Translations under genes and position numbers: made by a program
In this document: one piece after another, positions 46,255 to 54,752 of the stretch
How the letters are laid out: each line of letters opens with the position of its first letter
How positions within the stretch are numbered: position 1 is the first letter of the stretch
Notes under the pieces: generated by a model
Told to the model about the DNA's origin: nothing
Databases searched by the model: none
What the model saw: the letters and a program-made list of their open reading frames with translations, nothing else
Origin: Vibrio hyugaensis
GTDB taxonomy: Bacteria > Pseudomonadota > Gammaproteobacteria > Enterobacterales > Vibrionaceae
DNA length: 64,000 nucleotides
Direction: 5' to 3'
Assembly (NCBI RefSeq): GCF_002906655.1
Contig: NZ_CP025794.1
Location: forward strand, 1,116,001-1,180,000

Positions 46255-48079
46255 CGAACACTACAGTGGTTTCTTGTTTAACTGGAGTCGTATTGATTGA
46301 GCTTGGCCCCTCTGACCCCACATCATTAAACTTTGCTAATTTCGAAGTGTTACCCGTTTTAGGCAAGCTAGACTTATTACTTTTTGCACTGTGGAGCCTA
46401 TCGGTTTCTTCCTGAATACGTTTTTTCAGATATAGGAATGTATCCGCCAGTCCTTCATCATCAGCAAGCTGCTTAGTATTGAGCCTGCGTACTTTTTGTA
46501 TTCGCTCATGTTCAAAAAGCGACAGCCCTTTTGTATATCCGCTGTTGTCTACCGCTGGAACTTTTATGTACCTCTTTTCCGATTCTAGATAAACATGAAT
46601 ATAGCTGATATCAGAAGGGTCTGTTTTGGTCTTAACAAACAGCTTTTTGCCATTGTTGGACGCCCAATATTTACGGTACTCAATAAGTTCTGAGGACTGA
46701 TAGCGTAGGTTATGAAGCCTGATCCCTGCCACTCCAATGGTTCTGTGTCTAAGCAAACCTAGCTCAACTCTCAACTGCTCCTTCTCAGCACCACTGTAGT
46801 AAGAGGGAGTCCATTCCGATTGATTCCACTTGTGGTATGGAATGTCACGTTCTCTTGAATCAGGTGCCATATGGTAATAGTCGACAATCCACTTATGAAG
46901 TAGCTCAAGAAACACGGAAACTCTAACCACCGCATCCTTTTTAGGATTGTAATCTTGAAGTTGAGTAGGATTGGTGAATGTTTTTCCAGGGAGTGCGTTC
47001 ACTAACCCTTTGTTCATCTGATCAAACAGCTTTTCTATCCCAGACTTTCGCCAAGGCTTAGCTGCTTGACTATATTGGATGTCAGACACTAGAGGCCGTA
47101 AAGAATCTTCCAAGCTTTGACTCCAAAATTCGGCACCATTATCGACAACTAAACAGTCAATCTTACCGTGGCAAGGCCATTCATTATCAATACATGGATA
47201 TCTTTGCTTTACCCAACTCTTATCTAGTAGCGAGTTCAATAGTGCCTTCCTGACAGAGTCAAAACTAGGCTCTCTAAAGTTGATACTGCACCCTACGATA
47301 CATTTACTGAAGCGGTCATATAGCATCGTCAGGTAGGGTCGCCCTAAAGGAATATCTAGCTCGTCATCAATCAAAATCACTGGAACTGGGGTGTGGTCAA
47401 TTTCGACATATTCCATAGGTTTGGTCGCAGCGACTTGCTGACCAACCGAGCGAAACTCTCGGTCTGCGTATCGTTTGCCAAACCTTGCGATCGCTACCTC
47501 ATAAGGAGGTAGGTCGTGTATTCGATTATAAAAAGCACGCTCTGAAATTGGCTTGATTTTTCCCTCGACAATCCCACGATTTATTTGAATCACACGACTC
47601 TTATAATATCGGTATGCATCTGCGACACTTAGCCGCTCACGTGTCAGGTATACGTTCTGAATTGCCTCGTCAATCAAGGATTGCGAATCCATTTCTTTTT
47701 GGCGGTTGCCCTTAAACGCATGCTTCGGAATAAGTGCACATGGGTCTTTACCCGCTTCAAAGTAGGACTTTTTCCATGTTGCTAAAGTTCGCCAACTCGG
47801 GGGAGTGAGCTGCAATTCCGATTCCACGAGACTTAAGATAGGGTTCAAGTTTTTCTCGATCCATCCACCTTTTAAACGCTTCTCCACGAAAGCGATGATT
47901 TTGATACGACGGATGACTTCTTGTTGTATCCTTTCCGGCTGACTGTCTAGGGTCGATAAGATTTCAACGGGCTCTTGAAATAGCTCTATTGGAAGCGATT
48001 GAGACTCTCCCTGTGAGACTTCAAACTCATCAAAGAACCCAAATATGTTATTGGAGTCCGATGACATAGTTAACACCAA
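46202..48079 (-). CDS. tnsB: TnsB, DDE transposase of the Tn7-like element
   Basis: The protein is about 625 aa. The RNase-H-like core has the catalytic triad in YVEIDHTPVPVIL (first D), LVVDNGAEFWS (second D) and KPWRKSGIEKLFDQM (Glu). N-terminal DNA-binding helical domains precede it, and a Ser/Thr/Asp-rich C-terminal tail (likely the TnsC contact) follows. It overlaps tnsA by 10 bp at the frame opened by TTG. The ATG at 48067 is the alternative start. TnsB cuts the 3' ends and joins them to the target. Its 20-mer sites are present at both ends. Confidence 0.95.
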   Translation of the reverse strand: MVLTMSSDSNNIFGFFDEFEVSQGESQSLPIELFQEPVEILSTLDSQPERIQQEVIRRIKIIAFVEKRLKGGWIEKNLNPILSLVESELQLTPPSWRTLATWKKSYFEAGKDPCALIPKHAFKGNRQKEMDSQSLIDEAIQNVYLTRERLSVADAYRYYKSRVIQINRGIVEGKIKPISERAFYNRIHDLPPYEVAIARFGKRYADREFRSVGQQVAATKPMEYVEIDHTPVPVILIDDELDIPLGRPYLTMLYDRFSKCIVGCSINFREPSFDSVRKALLNSLLDKSWVKQRYPCIDNEWPCHGKIDCLVVDNGAEFWSQSLEDSLRPLVSDIQYSQAAKPWRKSGIEKLFDQMNKGLVNALPGKTFTNPTQLQDYNPKKDAVVRVSVFLELLHKWIVDYYHMAPDSRERDIPYHKWNQSEWTPSYYSGAEKEQLRVELGLLRHRTIGVAGIRLHNLRYQSSELIEYRKYWASNNGKKLFVKTKTDPSDISYIHVYLESEKRYIKVPAVDNSGYTKGLSLFEHERIQKVRRLNTKQLADDEGLADTFLYLKKRIQEETDRLHSAKSNKSSLPKTGNTSKLAKFNDVGSEGPSSINTTPVKQETTVVFDVSERLSDDDFEDIEGY

Positions 48080-48693
48080 ACGTAGGTTTCGAGACCAAAG
48101 TTAATGCCGTTTAGGTCTGTTTTAACTTGTCCCGAAGAGATCCAAGGTAGAGTAGAGATAAGTGTGTCCTGCTCCGATAAACCGAAATACAAAGACACCT
48201 CTTGTAACTTCACCATTTGTTTACATTGAATAAACGCCAACACTAACTTTTGAAACTCAGTCACGGTTCGCAATCCAGAGTAACGGTGTAGTAGCTTGAA
48301 GTTATCTAAAGTTGGTCCCACTCTAATTTGCTTCTCAGTAACTAAGACTAAGCGTCTGTTAAAGTCATTCAATGCAACTCGTTGTTTCTCTTTAAATCGG
48401 TCCCTGAAGTCAGGTTTGAGAATCTGGCTAGAGTGTTTTACTTCGAAGAAAGTTGAATGGTCATCGTGATCTGTCGCCAAAAAGTCGGGGGTATATCGGC
48501 ACTTTCGATTATTGAATTGATAGTGGAAGCCAAAAGGTTGGGAGGTGAAGCTTTTGATGTCTGCGTTGTATTCAAGGTGAAAACAGAAATCAAACTCTAA
48601 AATGGACAGAGTGCGAACGACAGCATCATTCTTCAAGCTCATGAACTTACAGATGTTGTGCACGTGGGATGACTTTTTGGTTTGGTCGAACAT
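48070..48693 (-). CDS. tnsA: TnsA endonuclease subunit of the Tn7-like transposase
   Basis: The 207-aa protein has the PD-(D/E)XK-type site CRYTPDFLATDHDDHSTFFEVKHSSQ (D and EVK) typical of TnsA, then a C-terminal winged-helix region. TnsA nicks the 5' ends, allowing cut-and-paste movement. A presence of TnsA (as opposed to V-K systems) predicts simple insertions. It is the first gene of the tnsABC operon and starts 130 bp inside the right end. Confidence 0.94.
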   Translation of the reverse strand: MFDQTKKSSHVHNICKFMSLKNDAVVRTLSILEFDFCFHLEYNADIKSFTSQPFGFHYQFNNRKCRYTPDFLATDHDDHSTFFEVKHSSQILKPDFRDRFKEKQRVALNDFNRRLVLVTEKQIRVGPTLDNFKLLHRYSGLRTVTEFQKLVLAFIQCKQMVKLQEVSLYFGLSEQDTLISTLPWISSGQVKTDLNGINFGLETYVWC

Positions 48694-48704
48694 AGCAAAA
48701 TGAC

Positions 48705-48728
48705 TTTTGTTGTAAACCTACAACAAAA
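48705..48728. promoter_or_regulatory. 24-bp palindrome in front of tnsA
   Basis: TTTTGTTGTA-AACC-TACAACAAAA is a perfect 10-bp inverted repeat 12 bp upstream of the tnsA ATG and adjacent to the right-end TnsB sites. Position suggests an operator or a leader hairpin for the tnsABC transcript. It does not contain the Xre core. Confidence 0.6.
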
Positions 48729-48735
48729 AATAGAC

Positions 48736-48823
48736 TATGAAGACTTATGGTGCAAATATGAAGACTTATGATGCAGAAATGAAGAAAGCCTGCAATTTAT
48801 GCGAACATATATTGCAGGCTTCA
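48736..48823. repeat. Right transposon end with three TnsB-type sites and a terminator-like hairpin
   Basis: Inverted copies of the left-end motif lie at 48736-48755, 48757-48776 and 48798-48817. The outermost copy is embedded in a fold at 48788-48819. Read on the minus strand, GCCTGCAAT pairs with ATTGCAGGC, and inside it TATG-TTCG-CATA forms a second short stem with a TTCG loop. TTTCTTC follows. The end terminates TGAAGC (minus strand) at 48823. Confidence 0.9.
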
Positions 48824-48828
48824 TAAAG
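48824..48828. repeat. Target-site duplication, right copy (TAAAG)
   Basis: TAAAG follows the right transposon end and matches 19109-19113. It overlaps the last base of ffs. Confidence 0.93.
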
Positions 48829-48933
48829 GGTGGGACCCCAGCCACATCCCGGCACACAAGTCACCCGCTGCGGCTGCTTCCTTCCGGACCTGACCGAGTT
48901 CACGAGCTATTGTTGCGAGAGGACCAGGGCCCC
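48828..48933 (-). ncRNA. ffs: 4.5S RNA of the signal recognition particle
   Basis: The minus strand reads GGGGCCCTGGTCCTCTCG at the 5' end. It contains the invariant SRP core GGTCAGGTCCGGAAGGAAGC (about 48876-48895) and CGGGATGTGGCTGGGGTCCC near the 3' end, closing with CACCC. The ends pair to form the long SRP hairpin. The GGAA tetraloop region binds Ffh. The gene is intact, and the transposon begins 4 bp beyond its last base. Its original terminator now lies 29.7 kb away at 19078-19109. Confidence 0.95.
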
Positions 48934-49065
48934 ATAATTCTGTTTTGAGAGCGTGTCTCAAATGATGTGAGGATTATTCAGTATCGCCTCTCAGATTGCA
49001 AGGGCTAAAGCGACGAATTTAACCATTTCACTTCTGTTTGCACAAAACTCGGTCAATTCAGCCTA

Positions 49066-51069
49066 TTAGGCCCCCGCCGGACAGGAATTTCCGTCACAAC
49101 AATCACGCGACGCCTGCTTACTGGAGTACATGTTCTCATCAGCCAAATGCATGGCTTGCTCCAGACTCACGCTACGCTCACGTTTAGCTGAAACCCCGAC
49201 AGAGATAGTCACTTCACTCAGTCCATTTAAAGCCTCATCTTTGACATCCAACTGACTGAGCTCCTCCATTGCTCTTTGCAATTGAACTTCGGTTGGGTAT
49301 CCAAGCAAAATAAATTCATCCCCTCCGATTCGGTAGCTCCTACCCGCCCACACTCGATGTACTTTGAGAGACAGCAATTGCAGTACGCGATCACCAGCTC
49401 GGTGTCCGTAGGTATCGTTGATTTGCTTAAACTGATTAATGTCTAAATAAAGAATCGCTAAGTCTTTTGGTACACCTTGGCGGTACTTCACATGCAGAGC
49501 GCGACGATTTCTCAATCCGGTTAAGTTATCGGTATTAGACTGACGATATAAATACAATGTCACCCCAAGTACAAACACCAACACAAAGATAAACACTGCT
49601 TGAGTTTGTGTGGCCAAACGTACTTCGTATTCCAATGCAGTTCGCCAATCTGGCCTTAAATCGTATTGCGCGACAATTTTTTCAAGATCGAGCATAGAAA
49701 TCGCGCGACTGAAATACGGCGCAAGAATTGCTCCGCGCTCGTTCGCCGCCAGCCCAACCGACAGCTCTGATTGGTAGAATTCACCAATCGCATCATCTTG
49801 CTCAATGGGGATAAGTTCGCTCAAGCGTAAGAAGTGGTTGAGCATCGCGGTATCCATTGCGATGTAATCAATCTCTCTTGCTAGCAGTGCTTCGAGCATC
49901 GCTTGCTGTGAATCAAAACGATTAAGCTCTTTTAACGGCAGCATTTGCGTCAAAATTTGATCGAAGAAATCGTCTTTCACTACGCCAATACGTTCGGAGA
50001 TCAGCTGAGAGACATGAGAATAAACGTTGGGTTTGTAGCCAAGACGCTTAACCATCACGGACGTCGGAGAGTAATGAGGCTGCGGGAAATAACTGAATGC
50101 TCGTCTTTCTCGGCTGATCGTCAAAGGAGCAAGCATATCAAACTCACCCCGAATAAATTGATGATACATGGATTCCCAACTTTCACTTGGCTGACCAACA
50201 ATCACGCAATTCAGATCCAGAATATCGCAGCTCTTAAGCACAACATCTGCCGTCATCCCCTCTACCGAGCCATCCTCGTTATAGACAACGTAGGGAAAAA
50301 TAGACTCCAGTTTGATCCTAAACGGCTCATTTAAATCGATAGGAAGCTGTTTTAACGACTCTCGTAACGCGGTCTGACGCAACTCAAATTGGTACAGTGC
50401 TACTTGCTCTCGTAACAGCTTTTGCACCGATTCGCTATGAATGAAATCAGCAAAGCGATCAAGCTCGTCCAGATGGGTACCTTTCGCACTTACAATTGAT
50501 ACAGGCTTTATTGATATGTGATCGTTGAGCAGTTTGGCATCAAAGCCTTCAAGCAGCATAGGCTTGAGTTGGTTGATGGCATCAACAACGCCATCAACTC
50601 GATTTGCTCGTAGCAGCGTCAACGCTTCTTCATACCCTTGATAGGGAACCTGAATGACTTCGGGATAGTTTTGTTTGATCAGGTCTTGATAAATAGTGTC
50701 TTGGGGAACACCAACAACAGCGGTGTCTTTTAAACTAGTATCACTCACCCCATAGAGGTAAGTGTATTCAATATTGGTCGGACGCGAATAGCTAAACCGC
50801 GCTGCTCTCTCATCGGTGTAGGTAATGTTGGCGGCGAAATCACTTTCACCTGTCGCTACCGAATCAAGAATGGCATCGAAACTGGAGTAGTTTACGTATT
50901 GGATCGAGACATCAAAGTTTTCTGCTACTGCATCAAACAGGACTCGAGTAACGACATCATCCGCTTCTGTCGCAACTTTATAATAAGAGGGTGTTACAGG
51001 CTCTGCTTTGAGACTCAGGCTCAGTAAAAAACAAGCAAAAACCAACAGCCTTTGAACAACTTTAACCAT
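49066..51069 (-). CDS. Diguanylate cyclase with two periplasmic solute-binding sensor domains
   Basis: The 667-aa protein has a signal peptide (MVKVVQRLLVFACFLLSLSLKAEP), two type 3 solute-binding-like domains in tandem (about 25-235 and 250-470), one membrane helix (AVFIFVLVFVLGVTLYLY, about 485-502), and a C-terminal GGDEF domain with the intact active site YRIGGDEFILLGY. No RxxD inhibitory site is visible five residues upstream. It should make c-di-GMP in response to an unknown small ligand. It is monocistronic next to ffs. Confidence 0.9.
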   Translation of the reverse strand: MVKVVQRLLVFACFLLSLSLKAEPVTPSYYKVATEADDVVTRVLFDAVAENFDVSIQYVNYSSFDAILDSVATGESDFAANITYTDERAARFSYSRPTNIEYTYLYGVSDTSLKDTAVVGVPQDTIYQDLIKQNYPEVIQVPYQGYEEALTLLRANRVDGVVDAINQLKPMLLEGFDAKLLNDHISIKPVSIVSAKGTHLDELDRFADFIHSESVQKLLREQVALYQFELRQTALRESLKQLPIDLNEPFRIKLESIFPYVVYNEDGSVEGMTADVVLKSCDILDLNCVIVGQPSESWESMYHQFIRGEFDMLAPLTISRERRAFSYFPQPHYSPTSVMVKRLGYKPNVYSHVSQLISERIGVVKDDFFDQILTQMLPLKELNRFDSQQAMLEALLAREIDYIAMDTAMLNHFLRLSELIPIEQDDAIGEFYQSELSVGLAANERGAILAPYFSRAISMLDLEKIVAQYDLRPDWRTALEYEVRLATQTQAVFIFVLVFVLGVTLYLYRQSNTDNLTGLRNRRALHVKYRQGVPKDLAILYLDINQFKQINDTYGHRAGDRVLQLLSLKVHRVWAGRSYRIGGDEFILLGYPTEVQLQRAMEELSQLDVKDEALNGLSEVTISVGVSAKRERSVSLEQAMHLADENMYSSKQASRDCCDGNSCPAGA

Positions 51070-51241
51070 GACTAACGTTTCTAAAATGCCTCTATATCCA
51101 TAGAGATTAAGATTGAATTTTTATTTTTAAATACACAATAAATATGAAAGGCCGAACATATAACATCCGGCCTATTATTTCATAATCAGATCAGGAGTCT
51201 GCCGCACGGGTCACTATTTAGTCAGCGCGCTTACAACTATT

Positions 51242-51985
51242 TTATAACTCGGCCTGCTCATCACTACTACGTAAGATGTAGTCTGTCATCCATGCTGTAC
51301 CAAGTAAGCATATCCAAACCACGAAAACAGGGTTTGGCACTTCAATATTCGGACTGACTACCAAAGCGGCAAAACCTACTGTCGGTAACGTCCAACACAG
51401 TAATTTACCCCAGCGTATTGAATTTTTAATCTTAGTCAGCGCTTCCATGGACGCTAAAATACCTGTGATACCTAATGCCAAAAGTACCGCATAAGGTAGG
51501 CCAGCTATCCACAATGGCAGCAACAATAACAACGACCACCAGCTGTGTTTTTCGGAAGGTCTCCAACTTCTCGCGGCCCACCACATCACCACAACGGACA
51601 GAGTCTGCAAAACAGTAAGCCATGGTGAACCATCTAACTTACCTGCTTGCTGCGTTACCATAATGCCAACTTGAAGTGTCAATACGATCAAACCTGCGGT
51701 GAGCAACACGCCCAATGAGCTGCGTCGAGAAAAAACCACCATGAGCAACGGAAACAGCACTAAGGTACCAATGGATAAAGCGATCGGCTGCATAGACAAC
51801 GTAACACCATAGACAGTCATCGCACCCAGTAACACTAGGCCAGCGAAGCCCCCTTGCGGCAAGATCCACAGTGCAGGAATCATCAAAGCAATAACAGGAA
51901 TGTCACCCTCACTTAAACTAATGGCACGCGCGCACACCACAGCAAGTATAGTCGTAACAAGAAATTGAAGTGTCGAAAAAATCAT
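51242..51985 (-). CDS. Integral membrane protein, unknown function
   Basis: The start at 51985 (MIFSTLQFLVTTILAVVC) is preceded by GGAGG. A longer frame to 52030 lacks such a site. The 247-aa product has about eight hydrophobic helices and no recognised motif. The last residues are acidic. Single-gene unit. A transporter-like or structural role cannot be assigned. Confidence 0.65.
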   Translation of the reverse strand: MIFSTLQFLVTTILAVVCARAISLSEGDIPVIALMIPALWILPQGGFAGLVLLGAMTVYGVTLSMQPIALSIGTLVLFPLLMVVFSRRSSLGVLLTAGLIVLTLQVGIMVTQQAGKLDGSPWLTVLQTLSVVVMWWAARSWRPSEKHSWWSLLLLLPLWIAGLPYAVLLALGITGILASMEALTKIKNSIRWGKLLCWTLPTVGFAALVVSPNIEVPNPVFVVWICLLGTAWMTDYILRSSDEQAEL

Positions 51986-52258
51986 AGCGCCTCCTGGCTT
52001 CCCCAACCAACTTGGTAATTCAACGGCCAACCTCTTTCGGTTATAACGTCATTGAACGGGTCTAGATTCAAGCTAAGCTTGAGCTTATTTTTGCATTGCT
52101 AACCTACTCTTTGAGATCAATGTACAGCTCAGAAAAAAAGGGAACGTAAACGGTGTTATTTTGTGAGCAGTAAGTGATGTTAAGGAGCAAGAACTGATAG
52201 CGAAATACAAGTCTTGTGTATTACCATTCCTTGGTAAACAACAATGGACACTGTCAGT

Positions 52259-52561
52259 ATGGACCAATTTTTAATGCAAATCTTTGCTGTAATTCACCAA
52301 ATTCCCACAGGGCGAGTGTCGACCTACGGTGAAATTGCCAAAATGGCAGGCTATCCGGGCTATGCAAGGCACGTCGGTAAAGCGCTGGGTAACCTACCAG
52401 AAGGCAGCAAATTACCTTGGTTCCGAGTCATTAATAGCCAAGGAAAGATTTCGTTAAAAGGCCGAGATCTTGAACGACAAAAGAGCAAGCTAGAGGCAGA
52501 AGGCATCGAAGTGTCTGAAGTCGGAAAAGTATCCCTTAGAAAATATAAATGGCAGCCTTAA
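52259..52561 (+). CDS. Alkyltransferase-like protein (ATL/MGMT family without active-site Cys)
   Basis: The start at 52259 (MDQFLMQIFAVIHQIPTGRVSTYGEIA) agrees with Vibrio homologues I recall; an ATG lies five codons upstream. The 100-aa domain is the MGMT fold with PWFRVIN where active methyltransferases have PCHRV. The catalytic Cys is therefore a Trp. ATL proteins bind O6-alkylguanine and mark it for nucleotide excision repair. Confidence 0.9.
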   Translation: MDQFLMQIFAVIHQIPTGRVSTYGEIAKMAGYPGYARHVGKALGNLPEGSKLPWFRVINSQGKISLKGRDLERQKSKLEAEGIEVSEVGKVSLRKYKWQP

Positions 52562-52576
52562 GCTGCCATTTTTTAT
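52547..52576 (+). terminator. Terminator overlapping the end of the ATL gene
   Basis: AAATGGCAGC (52547-52556) pairs with GCTGCCATTT (52562-52571), then a T run. The left arm lies within the last codons of the gene. Confidence 0.8.
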
Positions 52577-52598
52577 TCGTTTTGTTTGAAGGTAGCGA

Positions 52599-53033
52599 TT
52601 AACGCGTACCAACAAGGCGAATGTTCGCTTCGTGCGTTTGTTCTGCATCCGTGATAACTGGAATGCTAGTATCATTAATAAAGCGCAGCTTACCATCAAC
52701 TTCGATACGAGCACGTAGGCTATAACGATGGTTAGGTTTAATATCGTTGCTGTTGTAGCTCAGTTCAAACGCTAGAGGCACTTGTTTACCTTCTGTTTCG
52801 AACGTTTGTTTCGCTAGAACTTTCGCAGGAGCATCCGCTAAAGAAACATCTTCAAGTGCTACCGTTACTACTGCGTGTGGAGGCAGTGCAATACGCTCGC
52901 GGTAAGCCACTGTACCTGTAATTGTCTTCATAGACGCCTCAGCCGATTCCATTTCTGTTGTTTGAGAAGTTTGGCAACCCACTAGTGCAGCACCGAATAG
53001 TAAAGAAGTAACAAGTAGTAGTGTTTTTTTCAT
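52599..53033 (-). CDS. YbaY-type lipoprotein
   Basis: The 144-aa protein has a lipoprotein signal, MKKTLLLVTSLLFGAALVGC (lipobox LVGC). A YbaY/META-like beta domain follows: GTVAYRERIALPPHAVVTVALEDVSLADAPAKVLA and RYSLRARIEVDGKLRFINDT. The family is outer-membrane-associated in E. coli with no settled function. Next gene on the other strand is tesB. Monocistronic. Confidence 0.82.
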   Translation of the reverse strand: MKKTLLLVTSLLFGAALVGCQTSQTTEMESAEASMKTITGTVAYRERIALPPHAVVTVALEDVSLADAPAKVLAKQTFETEGKQVPLAFELSYNSNDIKPNHRYSLRARIEVDGKLRFINDTSIPVITDAEQTHEANIRLVGTR

Positions 53034-53200
53034 AGTTTCCTCAACGGGTGTATCGATTCGCGCTAAGTATAGAGGGAGAATATTAAACTGTCTGCGTTAA
53101 ATGGATTCATTTGACAATAGTTTGACTAAGTTAGAAATTACCAAACAGTTGATTTTGTTTCATAATTGAAGCAGTAATAAAAACAAGGTGAGGAGACATC

Positions 53201-54061
53201 ATGAGTAAACCATTAAGAGAATTGCTCAGCCTACTACAACTCGAAAAACTAGAAGAAGGCTTGTTCCGTGGTCAAAGCGAGAACCTAGGTTTACCTCAAG
53301 TTTATGGTGGTCAGGTTATTGGACAAGCGTTATCCGCAGCACGTTACACCGTAGAAGAAGCCCGTACGGTGCATTCATTCCACAGCTATTTCCTTTATCC
53401 AGGCGATCCAGAAAAACCAATCATCTACGATGTTGAAAACCTGCGCGATGGCCGCAGCTTTAGTACTCGTCGAGTGAAAGCGATTCAAAATGGTCGCCCT
53501 ATTTTCTACCTTACGGCCTCTTACCATGGGGATACACCTGGGTTTGACCATCAAAACGCGATGCCCGACATTCCGGGGCCAGAGAACTTTCCATCCGAAT
53601 CGGAACTCGCAAGCCATATTGCTGAGTTTTTGCCAGAAAGACTGCGTAAAACATTCTGTGGAGAGAAGTCGATAGAGACTCGCCCAGTGAACATCGTCAA
53701 TCCTCTCAAGCCTAAAAAGACAGAACCGAAGCAGTATCTATGGATTCGTGCTAACGGTGAGATGCCAGACAACCAGCTCATTCATCAATATCTATTGGCT
53801 TATGCTTCTGATTGGGGCTTTTTAACCACAGCACTGCACCCGCATGAAGTATCGCTGATGACGCAAAACTTCCAAGTGGCGACCATCGACCACTCAATCT
53901 GGTTCCACCGCCCTTTTAAGATGGACGAATGGTTGCTATACGCTATTGAAAGTCCAACCGCGAGCAATACGCGCGGTTTGGTTCGCGGTGAGATCTACAA
54001 CCAACAAGGCCACCTTGTTGCTACCGCAGTTCAAGAAGGCGTAATGCGTTATACCAAGTAG
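53201..54061 (+). CDS. tesB: Acyl-CoA thioesterase II
   Basis: The 286-aa protein is a double-hotdog thioesterase. Conserved blocks are [59 protein letters not shown] in the N-terminal half, and [21 protein letters not shown] in the C-terminal half. TesB hydrolyses medium- to long-chain acyl-CoA. GAGGAG precedes the ATG. Single gene. Confidence 0.93.
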   Translation: MSKPLRELLSLLQLEKLEEGLFRGQSENLGLPQVYGGQVIGQALSAARYTVEEARTVHSFHSYFLYPGDPEKPIIYDVENLRDGRSFSTRRVKAIQNGRPIFYLTASYHGDTPGFDHQNAMPDIPGPENFPSESELASHIAEFLPERLRKTFCGEKSIETRPVNIVNPLKPKKTEPKQYLWIRANGEMPDNQLIHQYLLAYASDWGFLTTALHPHEVSLMTQNFQVATIDHSIWFHRPFKMDEWLLYAIESPTASNTRGLVRGEIYNQQGHLVATAVQEGVMRYTK

Positions 54062-54139
54062 CTTGTTGTAAATTGCAACGAAAGAAGGAGTGCCGAAGCG
54101 CTCCTTCCTAATATTCCCAATTACCTTAAATCAGATCAC

Positions 54140-54607
54140 TTAACCGCCGTAAATAGGCAACTCCGTCGTGTACTTTATCGGTTCCATTGCAAAAGTTGAT
54201 GTCACGTTCGACAAACCTTTTACGCTGTTGACGAGCCGCTTGTAAAACTCGTCAAAACACTTCATGTCTTTAACCAATACCTTCATCATATAGTCGTATT
54301 CACCCGCCATACGATAAAACTCCATCACTTCAGGGAAATCACTCACGGTGGTAACAAAATGGTGATACCAATCTTCAGAGTGATCACTGGTCTTTAATTG
54401 GACAAAAGCGATGAATGACAAATCAAGTTTTTCTGCATTCAGCAACGCGACTCGCTTTTCTATGTAACCTTCATCTTCTAGCTTCTTCATCCGCTTCCAA
54501 CAAGGTGTTGTGGTTAAATTCACCCGCTCAGCTAAGTCGTTCAAAGACAAGGTGCCATCGGTTTGAAGTAAAGAAAGTAACGTTTTGTCGATTTTATCTA
54601 AGCTCAT
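54140..54607 (-). CDS. decR: Lrp/AsnC-family regulator, DecR (CyuR)-like
   Basis: The 155-aa protein has an N-terminal helix-turn-helix ([30 protein letters not shown]) and a C-terminal RAM domain ([36 protein letters not shown]). The sequence closely follows E. coli DecR/CyuR, a cysteine-responsive activator. It is divergent from a cysteine-metabolism PLP enzyme across 145 bp, so that gene is its probable target (inference). Confidence 0.82.
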   Translation of the reverse strand: MSLDKIDKTLLSLLQTDGTLSLNDLAERVNLTTTPCWKRMKKLEDEGYIEKRVALLNAEKLDLSFIAFVQLKTSDHSEDWYHHFVTTVSDFPEVMEFYRMAGEYDYMMKVLVKDMKCFDEFYKRLVNSVKGLSNVTSTFAMEPIKYTTELPIYGG

Positions 54608-54752
54608 TCCTATAAAAACCTTACAAAGTAGAATTTTTTTCTATCATTAGTGAATATCAAAACAATAATAGCAAAGTTTTTCTCTACATTTATAGGTAGA
54701 TTATTCCTATAGACAAAAACAACTACCCTACAAAATTCCGAGGAGACACGTT

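Larger units (their letters stand above)
19114..48823. mobile_element. Complete type I-F3 CRISPR-associated Tn7-like transposon inserted 3' of ffs (29,710 bp)
   Basis: Both ends are defined at base level. TGATGCTT begins the left end and its counterpart TGAAGCCT (minus strand) begins the right end. Each is followed immediately by a TnsB-type 20-mer. TAAAG is duplicated outside. The tnsA-tnsB-tnsC genes lie at the ffs-proximal end, and tniQ-cas8/5-cas7-cas6 with the CRISPR array lie near the other. Cas1, Cas2 and Cas3 are absent, as is usual for I-F3 transposons. All core proteins are full length, so the element may be active. The termini begin TGA and not the TGT common in Tn7 relatives. Cargo between cas and tns consists mostly of defence genes. 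Confidence 0.96.

Noticed and set aside
48860..48891. Reading the home guide as an ordinary 32-nt spacer
   Set aside because: Positions 22-25 all mismatch ffs, the hairpin of the atypical repeat begins at position 24, and the insertion distance would be 36 bp.
54079..54106. Stem-loop AAGGAGTGC/GCGCTCCTT after tesB as terminator
   Set aside because: The stem is good but no T run follows, so intrinsic termination is doubtful.
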